The translations under genes and the position numbers were made by a program. DNA of 64,000 nt from Leifsonia sp. NPDC080035 (lineage in GTDB: Bacteria; Actinomycetota; Actinomycetes; Actinomycetales; Microbacteriaceae): positions 2,976,001 through 3,040,000 of the forward strand of contig NZ_CP157390.1 of NCBI RefSeq assembly GCF_040050925.1, read 5' to 3'. Shown here piece by piece: positions 17,572 to 26,755 of this stretch (positions are counted from its first letter, which is position 1; the number at the start of each line of letters is the position of its first letter). The notes beneath the pieces are model-generated. The model was not told where the DNA came from. It saw nothing but the letters and a program-made list of their open reading frames with translations, and ran no database searches.

Positions 17572-17577
17572 TACACT
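17572..17577 (+). promoter_or_regulatory. -10 element for ferritin-like gene
   Basis: TACACT followed by 7 nt and the GTG at 17585. This sets the start and predicts a leaderless mRNA. Confidence 0.65.
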
Positions 17578-17584
17578 GCTGTAC

Positions 17585-18301
17585 GTGACAACCTGGTTCA
17601 CCCGTCGGCGCCCCCCTGTCGAGCTTCCCCGCCTCGCTGCGCGCGCGCCGAAGGCGCCCGCCGTCCGGGTCGACCTGCACGAGGTGATGCCCGACCTGCT
17701 GCCGTACCTCGGCCAGGCGGCGTACCTGCAGCTGGAGCAGTTCCAGACGCTGTCGACGGTCGCGGCGGCGGCGGAGGGGCTGAAGGCGACAGAGGCCGTC
17801 GCGGCGGCCGCGGGCCTCGCGCTCTCGAAGCACCAGGGGATCGTGGCGGAGATCCGCCGCAGGGGCGACGACCCGACAGAGGCGATGCGCCCGTTCGCGG
17901 TCGAGATCGAGGGCTTCCGGTCGACGCTCGTCGGCGCGGACTGGAGGGAGACGCTGCTCGCCGCCCTCATGACGGGCGGACTGCTCGACGACTTCTTCAT
18001 CCGGCTGGCCGGCGGGCTGCCGGGCGACGTCGGGCCGCGCGTCTCCCAGCTTCTCGGCTCCGACTCCGGTCAGGACGCGCTGCTCGACATCCTGCGCGAG
18101 GAGATCGGCGCGGACCCGCGCCTGGCGTCGCGCCTGGCGATGTGGGGGCGCAGGCTCGTCGGCGACACCCTGCTGGTCGCGCGCTCGGCGCTGCACCTCT
18201 CGGGGAATGCCGCGACGGACGAGGAGCGGATCGAGCCGATCTTCACCGAGCTGATCGCTGCGCACACCCGGCGGATGGACGCGCTCGGCCTCACCGCCTG
18301 A
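17585..18301 (+). CDS. Ferritin-like fold protein (MiaE-like family 2)
   Basis: 238 residues, all-helical. The pattern YLQLEQFQTLS, ALSKHQGIVAEIRRRG, EGFRSTLVGADWRETLLAALMTGGLLDDF and EIGADPRLASRLAMWGRRLVGD resembles the ferritin-like domain annotated as MiaE_2 in actinobacteria. Metal ligands are not obvious: EQ...H and E residues occur but a full di-iron set is not clear. The role is unknown. The frame extends upstream to 17507, but the TANNNT-N7-GTG spacing and the sequence VTTWFTRRRPP favour 17585. Confidence 0.72.
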   Translation: MTTWFTRRRPPVELPRLAARAPKAPAVRVDLHEVMPDLLPYLGQAAYLQLEQFQTLSTVAAAAEGLKATEAVAAAAGLALSKHQGIVAEIRRRGDDPTEAMRPFAVEIEGFRSTLVGADWRETLLAALMTGGLLDDFFIRLAGGLPGDVGPRVSQLLGSDSGQDALLDILREEIGADPRLASRLAMWGRRLVGDTLLVARSALHLSGNAATDEERIEPIFTELIAAHTRRMDALGLTA

Positions 18302-18336
18302 CGCGGGCGCCATCCGCTCCGGAGTTCTTCACGCAA

Positions 18337-18355
18337 CACGCCGTGCGCGGGCGTG
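18337..18355. terminator. Weak hairpin after the ferritin-like gene
   Basis: CACGCC (18337-18342) pairs with GGCGTG (18350-18355) around 7 nt, in the 101-bp gap between convergent genes. The short stem and lack of T-tract make this tentative. Nothing else is seen in the gap. Confidence 0.3.
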
Positions 18356-18402
18356 CTCAACTCAGGAGGCGATGGCGGCGGGAGGCGAGAACGCGCCCCA
18401 GC

Positions 18403-18705
18403 TCAGCGGACGACGGCGCCGCGGGCGAGCGTGTGCAGCAGCTTGTCGTCGTGGGCGTTGCGGACGCGTCCGATCACCAGGTCGGCGACGGCTGTGATCG
18501 CGATGGTCCCGAGCAAGGTGATCCACCAGATCCAGCCGCCGTCCCACTTCAGGCCCGCCCAGGTGAGGGCGACCCAGAGGATGCACGCGACGCTCACTCC
18601 GAGGGCCGGGATGAGAACGGAGCCGTGGGTGTGGCGGTTGGGGAGCAGGTAGCGCGCGGCGAGGCCGATGATGGCGCCGGCGAGCGCGACGAAGAGCAGT
18701 TCCAC
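18403..18705 (-). CDS. Small three-span membrane protein, function unknown
   Basis: 100 residues, start GTG (VELLFVALAG). Three hydrophobic helices: FVALAGAIIGLAARYLL, SVLIPALGVSVACILWVAL and WIWWITLLGTIAITAVADLVI. The first span loosely recalls the YeaQ/GlsB family, but the match is not convincing. It follows the DUF3107 gene by 11 nt on the same strand and is probably co-transcribed with it. Confidence 0.7.
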   Translation of the reverse strand: MELLFVALAGAIIGLAARYLLPNRHTHGSVLIPALGVSVACILWVALTWAGLKWDGGWIWWITLLGTIAITAVADLVIGRVRNAHDDKLLHTLARGAVVR

Positions 18706-18716
18706 GAGACGGGAAT

Positions 18717-18941
18717 CTAGCCGACGAAGCCGATGCGGCGCGACTCCTCCGTGCCGAGCTCCACGTAGGCGATGCCCGCGGTCGGCACGATGTAGTGCCG
18801 GCCCTTGTCGTCCGTGAGGCGCAGGATGCCGGTGCCGTCGGACAGGCCGGACTGCACCTGCTCTGCGAGCTCGTCGGCGGACTGCGCCGACTCGAAGCTG
18901 AGCTCGCGGGGAGCGTTGACGATTCCGATGCGGATCTCCAC
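18717..18941 (-). CDS. DUF3107 family small protein
   Basis: 74 residues from GTG (VEIRIGIVNAPRELSFES). The core ELSFESAQSADEL and the tail IPTAGIAYVELG, here VPTAGIAYVELGTEESRRIGF, are characteristic of this actinobacterial family. Function unknown. AAAGG lies about 7 nt upstream of the start. A longer frame reaching 19205 has no family similarity. It is divergent from adnA, as in mycobacteria where a DUF3107 gene lies in the same neighbourhood (recalled). Confidence 0.88.
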   Translation of the reverse strand: MEIRIGIVNAPRELSFESAQSADELAEQVQSGLSDGTGILRLTDDKGRHYIVPTAGIAYVELGTEESRRIGFVG

Positions 18942-19034
18942 GTACGTACCTTTCGACGTCTCCGGCTGGTGTGAGTTCAGACTACGGCACACGGCTCTCC
19001 GGGTCCGGTCGCGTTCTCTGTCGGCGGACGCCCT

Positions 19035-19040
19035 TAGCGT
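19035..19040 (+). promoter_or_regulatory. -10 element for leaderless adnA
   Basis: TAGCGT followed by 7 nt and the ATG at 19048; no ribosome binding site. Confidence 0.65.
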
Positions 19041-19047
19041 GGATGAC

Positions 19048-22000
19048 ATGACCACCAGAGGCTTCCTCCCGCGCTCCGAGCGCACGGCGGGCGGCCTCGA
19101 CGGCGCCGCAGCGGCGGGCGGCGACGCATCGCTCGACCCGTCGCAGGCGGAGGTGCTCGCCCTGCCGGACGGCACGTCCGCCGCCGTGCTCGGCGCGCCC
19201 GGCACGGGGAAGACGACGACCCTGGTGGAGGCGCTGGCCGAGCGGGTGCTGGTGCGCGGCTACGCGACGGGCGAGGTGCTGGCGCTCAGCGCATCCAGGG
19301 CCGCGGCGACCGCGCTCCGCGACCGCATCGCCCTCCGGCTCGGCGTGCCGACGCGCGGCCCGCTCGCCAGGACGGCGACCTCGCTCGCGTTCCAGCTCGT
19401 CGGCGAGCGGGCGCGACGGACGGGGGAGGAGCCGCCACGGTTGCTCACCGGCGGCGAACAGGACCAGATCGTCGCCGAGCTGCTCGCAGGGCACCTGGAG
19501 GACGGCACGGGACCGGTCTGGCCGGAGCCGCTCGGTCCCGAGGTGCGCACGCTGCGCGGCTTCCGAACGGAGCTCCGCGAGCTCATCGGGCGCTGTGCTG
19601 AGCGCGGGATCTCGCCGTCGCGGCTCTCGGAGCTGGGAGCGATCGCCGGACGGGACGAGTGGCGGGCTGCCGCGCGTTTCATCGCGGAGTACCAGGGCGT
19701 GCTCGACAGCTATCGCGGCGGGTTCGTGGACGCGGCGGAGCTCATCGCGTCGGCGGTCGCCGTCGTCGCCGGCGGCAGCGCGCTGGACGAGCTGCGGGTC
19801 GTCTTCGTCGACGACCTGCAGGAGGCCACCGTGGCGACGGTCGCGCTGCTGCGCGCGCTCGCGGCCCGCGGTGTCGCCGTGGTCGCGTTCGGCGACCCCG
19901 ACGTGGCAGCGACGACGTTCCGCGGCGCGGAGGCGACGGCGCTCGGCCAGCTCGAGGGCAGGCTCGGCGTCCCGGTGACCCGCTTCGTCCTGTCGACCGC
20001 TCACCGGCAGACGCCAGCGCTGCGCGAGCTCACCGCCCGCGTCACCGAGCGCATCGGGACGGCGGCGGCCGGCGTGCAGCGGGTGGCCTCCGCCGGGCGC
20101 GAGGCCGACGGCGAGCGGCCGGAGGTGCTGGTGATCAGCGCGTCCTCCGCGCCGGCCGAGGCGGCGCGGCTCGCCCGCAAGCTGCGCGAGCGGCGGCTGC
20201 TCGACGGCGTGCCGTGGAGCGAGATGGCCGTCGTGGTCCGCAGCGGCGCGCACATCCCCGGCCTCGCCCGGGCGCTCGCTGTCGCCGAGGTGCCGACCAC
20301 GACGAGCATCGCAGGCAGGGCGCTGCGCGATGATTACGCGGCGCGCCAGCTCATCCAGATCGCCGGTGTCCAGCTCGGCGCGGTCGAATTGACCCCGGAG
20401 ACGGCCACCGAGCTGCTCCTCGGGCCGTTCGGCGGCCTCGACGGCGTGAGCCTGCGCCGGCTGCGACTGGCGCTGCGCCAGGAGGAGCTCGCGGGCGACG
20501 GCAACCGGTCGGGGGACGACCTCCTCGTCGACGCGCTGGCGACGCCTGCGCACCTGGCGACGATCGACTCCTCTCCGGCCCGACTGGCGGCTCGGCTGGC
20601 GGAGACGCTGCGCTCGGGGGCCGAGAAGGCAGGCGCAGGCGCCACCATCGAGGAGCTGCTCTGGCACGCCTGGGAGCGCAGCGGGCTCGCGGGGCGCTGG
20701 CTGGAGCAGTCCGAGCGCAGCGGCATCGTCGCGGACGAGGCGAACCGGCACCTTGACGGTGTCGTGGCGCTGTTCACCGCCGCCCGGCGCTTCGTGGAGC
20801 GCTACCCGGAGCGTCCCGCATCCGACTTCGTCGTCGAGCTGCTCGGCGCCGAGGTTCCGGAAGACACGCTCGCCGCGCAGACCGCGGGCGACGCCGTGCT
20901 CGTCTGCACCCCGAGCGCGACGGTCGGGCGGGAATTCGAGGTCGTGGCGGTCGCCGGCCTGCAGGAGAGCGTCTGGCCGAACCTGCGGCTGCGGGGCTCC
21001 CTGCTGCACCCGCAGGATCTCGAGGACGCGCTGGAGGGCCGGGAGACCGAGACGGCGGACGAGCGCGCGGAGGTGCTCGGGGACGAGCTGCGGATGTTCG
21101 CGCTCGCGGTGTCACGGGCGCGCGGTCAGGTCATCCTCACGGCCACCGCGAACGACGACGAGCAGCCCTCTCCGTTCCTGCGCCTGCCCGGCGATGTCGC
21201 CGTGGAGGACGTCGACGACGGCATCCACCCGCTGTCCCTGCGCGGGATGACCGGACGGCTGCGTCGCCGGCTGGTGACGACGGGTGCGCCGGACGCCGCG
21301 GAGGCGCTCGCCCGCCTGGCCGGCGCGGGTGTCGAGGGGGCGGACCCCGCGGAGTGGTACGGCCTCGCCGAGCCGTCGACCACCGAGCCGCTGGTCGACC
21401 TCGACGACGAGGAGGCGATGGTGAGGGTCTCGCCGTCGCGTCTCGCGACCTACGAGAAGTCGCCGCTGGCTTGGTTCGTGGACGAGATGGCCGCCTCGCC
21501 GAGCGGGCTCGCCGCGGGCATCGGCACGGTCGTCCACGCCGTCATGGAAGAGGCGGACGAAGCCGAGGACATCAGCGTCGAGAGCCTGTGGACGGGGATC
21601 GAGAAGCGCTGGGCCGAGCTCGCGTTCGAGTCGCCGTGGATCGAGGAGCGCGAGCGCCGGCGCACGCGCTCGCTCGTGGCCGGGGTCTCGGAGTACCTGC
21701 GCGACTTCGGCCGCGCGGGCGGGGAACTGCTCGGCTCGGAGGGCGAGTTCGTGCTGGAGCTCGGGCGTGCGCGCATCAGCGGCAAGATCGACAGGGTCGA
21801 GCGGACTCCGGACGGCACGGTCGTCATCGTCGACTTGAAGACCGGCAGGAGCGTGCCCAGCGCCGCCGAGGCCGCGGAGCACGCGCAGCTCGGCGCGTAC
21901 CAGCTGGCGCTCGAGCACGGCGCGATCGCGAGCGCGGGCGACCTGCCGCCCGGAGGAGCCAAGCTGCTCTTCGTCGCGAAGGGCGTGCGCGGCAAGGCGT

Positions 22001-22182
22001 ATCGCGAGGTCGCGCAGGAGCGGGTCGACGCCGAGGGCCTGGAGCGGCTGAAGGCGCGGGTCGCGGCGGCTGCGGCCGGGATGGCCGGGGCCGAGTTCGC
22101 GGCGGTCGTCGACCTGGGCGACAGGGACCCGCACGCGAAGTACGAGTACCGCATCCATCTGGTTCCGGCGGTCAGCGCATGA
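19048..22182 (+). CDS. adnA: AdnA-like helicase-nuclease subunit
   Basis: 1044 residues, almost exactly the published size of mycobacterial AdnA. It has an N-terminal UvrD-like motor and a C-terminal RecB-like nuclease domain. Walker A is intact (GAPGTGKTTT, 49-58), but motif II reads VFVDDLQEAT where DExQ is usual. Motif III reads GDPDVAATTFRGA, losing the Gln that senses ATP. The nuclease keeps GIGTVVHAVME, VIVDLKTGR (Asp and Lys) and QLGAYQLAL. AdnAB resects double-strand breaks. A weakened AdnA motor beside a canonical AdnB motor agrees with what is known for the complex. 31 nt separate it from adnB. Confidence 0.85.
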   Translation: MTTRGFLPRSERTAGGLDGAAAAGGDASLDPSQAEVLALPDGTSAAVLGAPGTGKTTTLVEALAERVLVRGYATGEVLALSASRAAATALRDRIALRLGVPTRGPLARTATSLAFQLVGERARRTGEEPPRLLTGGEQDQIVAELLAGHLEDGTGPVWPEPLGPEVRTLRGFRTELRELIGRCAERGISPSRLSELGAIAGRDEWRAAARFIAEYQGVLDSYRGGFVDAAELIASAVAVVAGGSALDELRVVFVDDLQEATVATVALLRALAARGVAVVAFGDPDVAATTFRGAEATALGQLEGRLGVPVTRFVLSTAHRQTPALRELTARVTERIGTAAAGVQRVASAGREADGERPEVLVISASSAPAEAARLARKLRERRLLDGVPWSEMAVVVRSGAHIPGLARALAVAEVPTTTSIAGRALRDDYAARQLIQIAGVQLGAVELTPETATELLLGPFGGLDGVSLRRLRLALRQEELAGDGNRSGDDLLVDALATPAHLATIDSSPARLAARLAETLRSGAEKAGAGATIEELLWHAWERSGLAGRWLEQSERSGIVADEANRHLDGVVALFTAARRFVERYPERPASDFVVELLGAEVPEDTLAAQTAGDAVLVCTPSATVGREFEVVAVAGLQESVWPNLRLRGSLLHPQDLEDALEGRETETADERAEVLGDELRMFALAVSRARGQVILTATANDDEQPSPFLRLPGDVAVEDVDDGIHPLSLRGMTGRLRRRLVTTGAPDAAEALARLAGAGVEGADPAEWYGLAEPSTTEPLVDLDDEEAMVRVSPSRLATYEKSPLAWFVDEMAASPSGLAAGIGTVVHAVMEEADEAEDISVESLWTGIEKRWAELAFESPWIEERERRRTRSLVAGVSEYLRDFGRAGGELLGSEGEFVLELGRARISGKIDRVERTPDGTVVIVDLKTGRSVPSAAEAAEHAQLGAYQLALEHGAIASAGDLPPGGAKLLFVAKGVRGKAYREVAQERVDAEGLERLKARVAAAAAGMAGAEFAAVVDLGDRDPHAKYEYRIHLVPAVSA

Positions 22183-22213
22183 GGAACGGGCGGCACACGA
22201 GAGGAGGGCGGGC

Positions 22214-25200
22214 ATGACGAACGAGGACGACATCCTGGAGCTGGCGGCGGAGTACGCCGACCTCGACCTGGTCGAGCGCGCCCTCTCGCTCTCCGAGCCG
22301 GAACCGGCTCCGCCCGCCCGGCCGCGTCGGGCGATCGGCGCGGCGGAGATCGCGGAGACCCTCGGCCTCCCGCTGCCGACGGCGCAGCAGCAGGCCGTGA
22401 TCGAGGCGCCCCTCTCTCCGGCGATCGTCGTCGCCGGCGCGGGCAGCGGCAAGACCGAGACCATGGCGAACCGCGTGGTCTGGCTGCTCGCGAACGGGCA
22501 CGTCCGGGTGCCGGAGATCCTCGGTCTCACCTTCACCCGCAAGGCGGCGGGCGAGCTGGCGGCCCGCATCCGCACGCGGATCGAGCAGCTCGTCGCCTCC
22601 GGCCTCACCGACGTGGAGTTCGATCCGTTCGAGGCGCCGGAGGTGGCCACCTACAACTCCTTCGCGAACGCCATCTTCCGCGAGAACGCGTTGCTGATCG
22701 GCCGCGAGCCGGAGTCCGCTGTGCTGAGCGAGGCGTCCGCGTGGCAGCTGGCGCGCCGCATCGTCGTCGCATCCACCGACGACCGACTCGTCGACCTCGA
22801 CCGCAACGTCGACAGCGTCACCAGCGCCGTCCTGAGCCTCAGCAGGGCGTTGAGCGAGAACGTCGCCGAGGCCGCCGACGTCGCCCGGATGGTCGAGTCG
22901 TTCTCCCGCATCGTGGAGCTGCCCGTCGGCAAGACGGGCAAGAAGGAGCCGTACGCCTCGGTGCTGCGGGCGGTGGAGGCGGTCGGCTCCCTGCCGCCGC
23001 TGCTCGAGCTCGCGCAGGAGTTCGCCGAGGAGAAGCGCCGCCGCGGGTTCGTCGAGTACTCCGACCAGGTGGCGCTCGCCCTCGCGGTCTGCGAGCGGCT
23101 GCCCGCCGTCGTTGCCGACTACCGCCGACGCTACCGGGTGGTGCTGCTCGACGAGTACCAGGACACCTCGGTCGTCCAGACGCGCCTCCTCTCCACTCTG
23201 TTCGCGGGGGAGGCGGTGATGGCCGTCGGCGACCCGCACCAGTCGATCTACGGCTGGCGCGGCGCGAGCGCGGCCAACCTCGGCCGGTTCGCGACCGACT
23301 TCACCGGCGTCCCGCGCGGCGCGGACGAGTACGCGCTGAGCACCAGCTGGCGGAACCCGGCCCGCGTGCTCGACGCCGCCAACACGCTGGTCGCTCCGCT
23401 GTCCGCAGGATCGCCCGTGCACGTCGAGCTGCTTCAGCCCCGCCCTGGCGCCTCGACCGGCGAGCTGGATGCGGTCTTCGAGCAGACCGTCGCGGATGAG
23501 GCCGAGTCCGTCGCCGCCTGGCTGGGCAACCGGCTGAAGCGGCGGGACGCGGACGGCGCCTCGCCGTCCGCCGCGATGCTCTGCCGGTCGCTGAAGAAGA
23601 TCGACGTCTTCACGGCGGCACTCGCGCGTCGCGGCATCCCGTACCACGTCCTCGGGCTGGGCGGTCTGCTGGAGCAGCCCGTGATCGCCGACCTCGTGAG
23701 CGCGCTCCGGGTGATGCACGACCCGACGGCGGGCTCCGAGCTGATCCGGTTGCTGACCGGCGCGCGCTGGCGGGTCGGGCCGAAGGACATCGCGGCGCTG
23801 CGCCGGGTCGCCTCGTGGCTCGCCGGGCGCGACCACCGCTTCCAGGAGCTCGACTCCGCGGTGCGGGACCGGCTGCGGAGGTCCGTCGCCGGCGAGGAGT
23901 CCGCCTCCCTGGTCGACGCGCTCGACTTCGTGGTGGAGGCGCCGGACGGCCACACCCAGCTCGCCGCCTTCAGCGCCGAGGGGCTGCGGAGGATGCGCGA
24001 GGCGGGCGGTCAGCTCGATCGGCTGCGCTCGCGCGTCGGCCTCGACCTGCTCGACCTGGTGACGCTCGTCCAGCAGGAGCTGCGGCTCGACATCGAGGTG
24101 GCGGCCAACGAGACCGCCCAGCTCGGGCAGGCGAGCCTCGACGCGTTCGCCGAGCAGGTGGCGTCGTACCTGGCGAGCGACGACCGCGCGACGCTCGGGT
24201 CGTTCCTCGCCTGGCTCGCCGAGGCGGAGCAGCGCGACAACCTTGCGCCGCGCAGCGAGGACGCGGAGCCCGGCACCGTGCAGATCCTCACCATCCACGG
24301 CGCCAAGGGCCTGGAGTGGGACGTCGTGGCGGTGCCGCGCATGGTCGACGGCGAGCTGCCGGGGCCGCCGCAGAGCCGAAAGGGCTGGCTGGCGTTCGGG
24401 CAGCTGCCGAACGAGTTCCGCGGGGACTCCGCCGAGCTGCCGGTGCTCGCGTGGCGGACCGCCGCCGATCAGCGCGAGCTCGACGCATCCATCGCGGACT
24501 TCGAGGCCGAGAACCTGGCGCGGCACCTGGACGAGCAGCGCCGCCTCATCTACGTGGCGGTGACGCGCGCCCGCGACAGCCTGCTGCTCGCCGGGTCGTA
24601 CTGGTCGACGCAGACGCGCCCGCGCGGGCCGGGGGCGTACCTGCTGGAGCTGCAGGCCGCGGGCCTCCTCCCGGAGGACGCGTTCCCCGCGTGCGACGAG
24701 CCGGACGAGAACCCGCTCGCGCCCGCCTCCCAGCGGGTGACCTGGCCGCTGGATCCGCTCGGTGGCCGGCGGGACCGCGTGGTCGCCGCAGCCGAGGCCG
24801 TTCGGGCCGCCCAGGAGGCGGGCTCGGGGACGGGAGGCGTCTACGCGCGCGACCTGGACCTCCTGCTGGCGGAACGGGCGCGGCGCGCGGCGGAGGCGGG
24901 CCTCGTTGCGCTGCCCGCGCGCATCCCGGCGTCCCGGTTCAAGGACTTCGTCAGCGACCCCGCGGCCGTCGCCGCCCAGCTGCGCCGGCCGATGCCGGAG
25001 CGGCCCTACCGGCAGACGCGGCTCGGCACGCTGTTCCACCGCTGGGTGGAGGAGCGCTACGGGACGCCGGCCGGCGCGTCCGACGTGCTTGACGCGCACG
25101 GCACCGAGCTGGACGACCCGGCCGGCGAGGTGCTCGGGGCCGAGCGGCTGGCCGAGCTGCAGGCCACCTTCGCGGCGAGCGAGTGGGCGGGCAGGGCGCC

Positions 25201-25537
25201 GGAGGACGTGGAGCTCGAGATCCACGTGACGCTCGCCGGCCAGGTCGTCGTCTGCAAGCTGGATGCGGTCTACGCCGTGGACGACGGGGCGCACGACCGG
25301 CAGATCGTTGACTGGAAGACGGGAAAGGCGCCGCGCGACGCGGAGGACCTGGAGCGCAAGCAGCTGCAGCTCGCGCTGTACCGGCTCGCCTACGCGAAGC
25401 ACACGGGGATCGACCCGGAGCGCATCGACGCGGTGTTCTACTTCGTCGCCGACGACGTGGTCGTCCGCCCGGAGCGCCTCTACACCGAACAGGAGCTCGT
25501 GGACCTCTGGTCCCGCGTCCTCACCCCTCGCCCCTGA
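22214..25537 (+). CDS. adnB: AdnB-like helicase-nuclease subunit
   Basis: 1107 residues. A canonical UvrD-type motor: GAGSGKTETM (Walker A), LTFTRKAAGEL (Ia), LLDEYQDTSVVQ (II), AVGDPHQSIYGWRGA (III), TIHGAKGLEWD (V) and YVAVTRARD (VI). The RecB-type nuclease at the C-terminus is complete: RLGTLFHRWVEERYG, QIVDWKTGK and QLQLALYRLAY. With AdnA it forms a heterodimeric DNA end-resection machine, replacing RecBCD in actinobacteria. It is co-oriented with adnA after a 31-nt gap, with a GAGGAGGGCGGGC ribosome binding region before the ATG. A very strong hairpin begins directly at its stop. Confidence 0.9.
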   Translation: MTNEDDILELAAEYADLDLVERALSLSEPEPAPPARPRRAIGAAEIAETLGLPLPTAQQQAVIEAPLSPAIVVAGAGSGKTETMANRVVWLLANGHVRVPEILGLTFTRKAAGELAARIRTRIEQLVASGLTDVEFDPFEAPEVATYNSFANAIFRENALLIGREPESAVLSEASAWQLARRIVVASTDDRLVDLDRNVDSVTSAVLSLSRALSENVAEAADVARMVESFSRIVELPVGKTGKKEPYASVLRAVEAVGSLPPLLELAQEFAEEKRRRGFVEYSDQVALALAVCERLPAVVADYRRRYRVVLLDEYQDTSVVQTRLLSTLFAGEAVMAVGDPHQSIYGWRGASAANLGRFATDFTGVPRGADEYALSTSWRNPARVLDAANTLVAPLSAGSPVHVELLQPRPGASTGELDAVFEQTVADEAESVAAWLGNRLKRRDADGASPSAAMLCRSLKKIDVFTAALARRGIPYHVLGLGGLLEQPVIADLVSALRVMHDPTAGSELIRLLTGARWRVGPKDIAALRRVASWLAGRDHRFQELDSAVRDRLRRSVAGEESASLVDALDFVVEAPDGHTQLAAFSAEGLRRMREAGGQLDRLRSRVGLDLLDLVTLVQQELRLDIEVAANETAQLGQASLDAFAEQVASYLASDDRATLGSFLAWLAEAEQRDNLAPRSEDAEPGTVQILTIHGAKGLEWDVVAVPRMVDGELPGPPQSRKGWLAFGQLPNEFRGDSAELPVLAWRTAADQRELDASIADFEAENLARHLDEQRRLIYVAVTRARDSLLLAGSYWSTQTRPRGPGAYLLELQAAGLLPEDAFPACDEPDENPLAPASQRVTWPLDPLGGRRDRVVAAAEAVRAAQEAGSGTGGVYARDLDLLLAERARRAAEAGLVALPARIPASRFKDFVSDPAAVAAQLRRPMPERPYRQTRLGTLFHRWVEERYGTPAGASDVLDAHGTELDDPAGEVLGAERLAELQATFAASEWAGRAPEDVELEIHVTLAGQVVVCKLDAVYAVDDGAHDRQIVDWKTGKAPRDAEDLERKQLQLALYRLAYAKHTGIDPERIDAVFYFVADDVVVRPERLYTEQELVDLWSRVLTPRP

Positions 25538-25606
25538 GGCCGCCGAGCACAGGAAAAAGGTCGCGATTCCGGGTGGAACGCGACCTTTTTCCTGTGCTCG
25601 GCGGCC
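25538..25606. terminator. Perfect 28-bp stem bidirectional terminator
   Basis: Arms 25538-25565 and 25579-25606 are perfectly complementary. Inside the loop, TTCC and GGAA add 4 more pairs around GGGT with one bulged A. The arms carry an AAAAA/TTTTT block that supplies a U-tract in either direction. The left arm starts at the base after the adnB stop; the convergent pseudo-phosphotransferase gene ends 31 bp beyond the right arm. Confidence 0.9.
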
Positions 25607-25637
25607 TTGGCGGCCGGCGGCCGGCCGGCGGCCTCGG

Positions 25638-26693
25638 TCAGGCGGTGGCGGAGTCGTCCTCGGTGACCGGGCGCATCCCGGCCGGGCGGGCGGAGGAGCG
25701 GTCGCCGGGGGTGCGGTCGAGCATGGCCTCGACATCGTCGATCGCGAGGATCGGGCCGGTCGCCGTCGAGAGCGGGTTCACGGTGTTGCTGTGCACCCGG
25801 TCGACCAGGCCGTCCAGCATCTGCACGGCGTCGTCGACGATGTGCTGGTCGCGCACCTCGCGGCCGTGCAGGAGCCAGCGCGCCACCTCCAGCTCCGCGT
25901 ACAGCATCGCGCGCTGCGTGAACTGCCGGTCGGTCGCCACCTGGCGGGTGGAGGCGTAGGCGCCGAGCGCGCCGTCCGCGGCCTCCGGGTTCATCGCGAG
26001 TAGCCAGTGCAGGTCCCGCGCCGGGTCGCCGACGCGCAGCGCCGACCAGCCGAGCACGGCGGTCACGGTCTCGTCCTCGACGAGGAACGAGTCGGCGGTC
26101 AGGGCCCCGTTGATCACGGTCGGCTGGAACTGCCAGATCGAGTGGTCGGCGACGGCATCCCGCCAGCGGTCGCGGAGCGCGACCGGCAGCAGCCCGGTCG
26201 ACGCGGCCGACTCGATCAGCGCCGTGGTGGAGCTGAGGCACTCGGCGGCGGAGAGGACGGGCAGCCCCGCCTCGCCGACGAAGCTGGTCGGCAGCGCATG
26301 GATGGCCGCGATGGCGTGGCCGATCGAGCCGGCGAGACCGTCGCCCGGAGGGACGTCCTCCACGGCGATGTGCTCGCCGGGCAGGAAGCCGTAGACGATG
26401 GCACGGGTGCCGCCGACCGGCGCCTGGCCGAGGAACTGCGGCACGTCGAAGGGGAGCCTGCTGCGGATGCCGGTGGTCAGCGCACGCAGCGCGACCAGGT
26501 CGGAGCTCTGCTCGGTCTCGGCCACCTGGGAGACGGGGACGCGCACGATCACCGTGTTCCCGTCGCGGGTGGAGAGCAGTGCGGAGTCGTACTCGCCGGC
26601 CCCGTCGGCGCTGTGGCCGCGCGTCCCGGAGACCGCGAGGTCGGGCACGGCCGAGGCGGCCAGCGCGGCTAGAGTGAGAGGGGATCTGGCCAT
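25638..26693 (-). CDS. APH-fold protein lacking catalytic residues (predicted pseudo-phosphotransferase)
   Basis: 351 residues. The overall order is that of aminoglycoside/macrolide phosphotransferase-family proteins: N-lobe with VIVRVP, hinge YGFLPGEHI, and the C-lobe pattern GDPARDLHWLL. The catalytic loop, normally HGDL(x)3N, reads INGALTADS (N195, G196, A197), so both the His and the catalytic Asp are gone. The metal-binding Asp before Trp is Gly215 (VLGWSAL). Phosphotransfer is therefore unlikely; a regulatory or binding role is more probable. TAGCCT-N7-ATG sets the start at 26693. It sits between adnB and nudC, divergent from nudC. Confidence 0.75.
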   Translation of the reverse strand: MARSPLTLAALAASAVPDLAVSGTRGHSADGAGEYDSALLSTRDGNTVIVRVPVSQVAETEQSSDLVALRALTTGIRSRLPFDVPQFLGQAPVGGTRAIVYGFLPGEHIAVEDVPPGDGLAGSIGHAIAAIHALPTSFVGEAGLPVLSAAECLSSTTALIESAASTGLLPVALRDRWRDAVADHSIWQFQPTVINGALTADSFLVEDETVTAVLGWSALRVGDPARDLHWLLAMNPEAADGALGAYASTRQVATDRQFTQRAMLYAELEVARWLLHGREVRDQHIVDDAVQMLDGLVDRVHSNTVNPLSTATGPILAIDDVEAMLDRTPGDRSSARPAGMRPVTEDDSATA

Positions 26694-26699
26694 GTCCCC

Positions 26700-26706
26700 T
26701 AGGCTA
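26700..26706. promoter_or_regulatory. Symmetric TAGGCTA element between pseudo-APH and nudC
   Basis: Minus strand: TAGCCT (complement 26701-26706), then 7 nt, then ATG at 26693. Plus strand: TAGGCT (26700-26705) predicts a start near 26712 and a 44-nt nudC leader that contains AAAGGA before the ATG at 26756. Confidence 0.55.
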
Positions 26707-26755
26707 AACGGCCTTCCGCGCGCGGGCTGGTCCGCCACGCCTTGAAAGGATCTCC

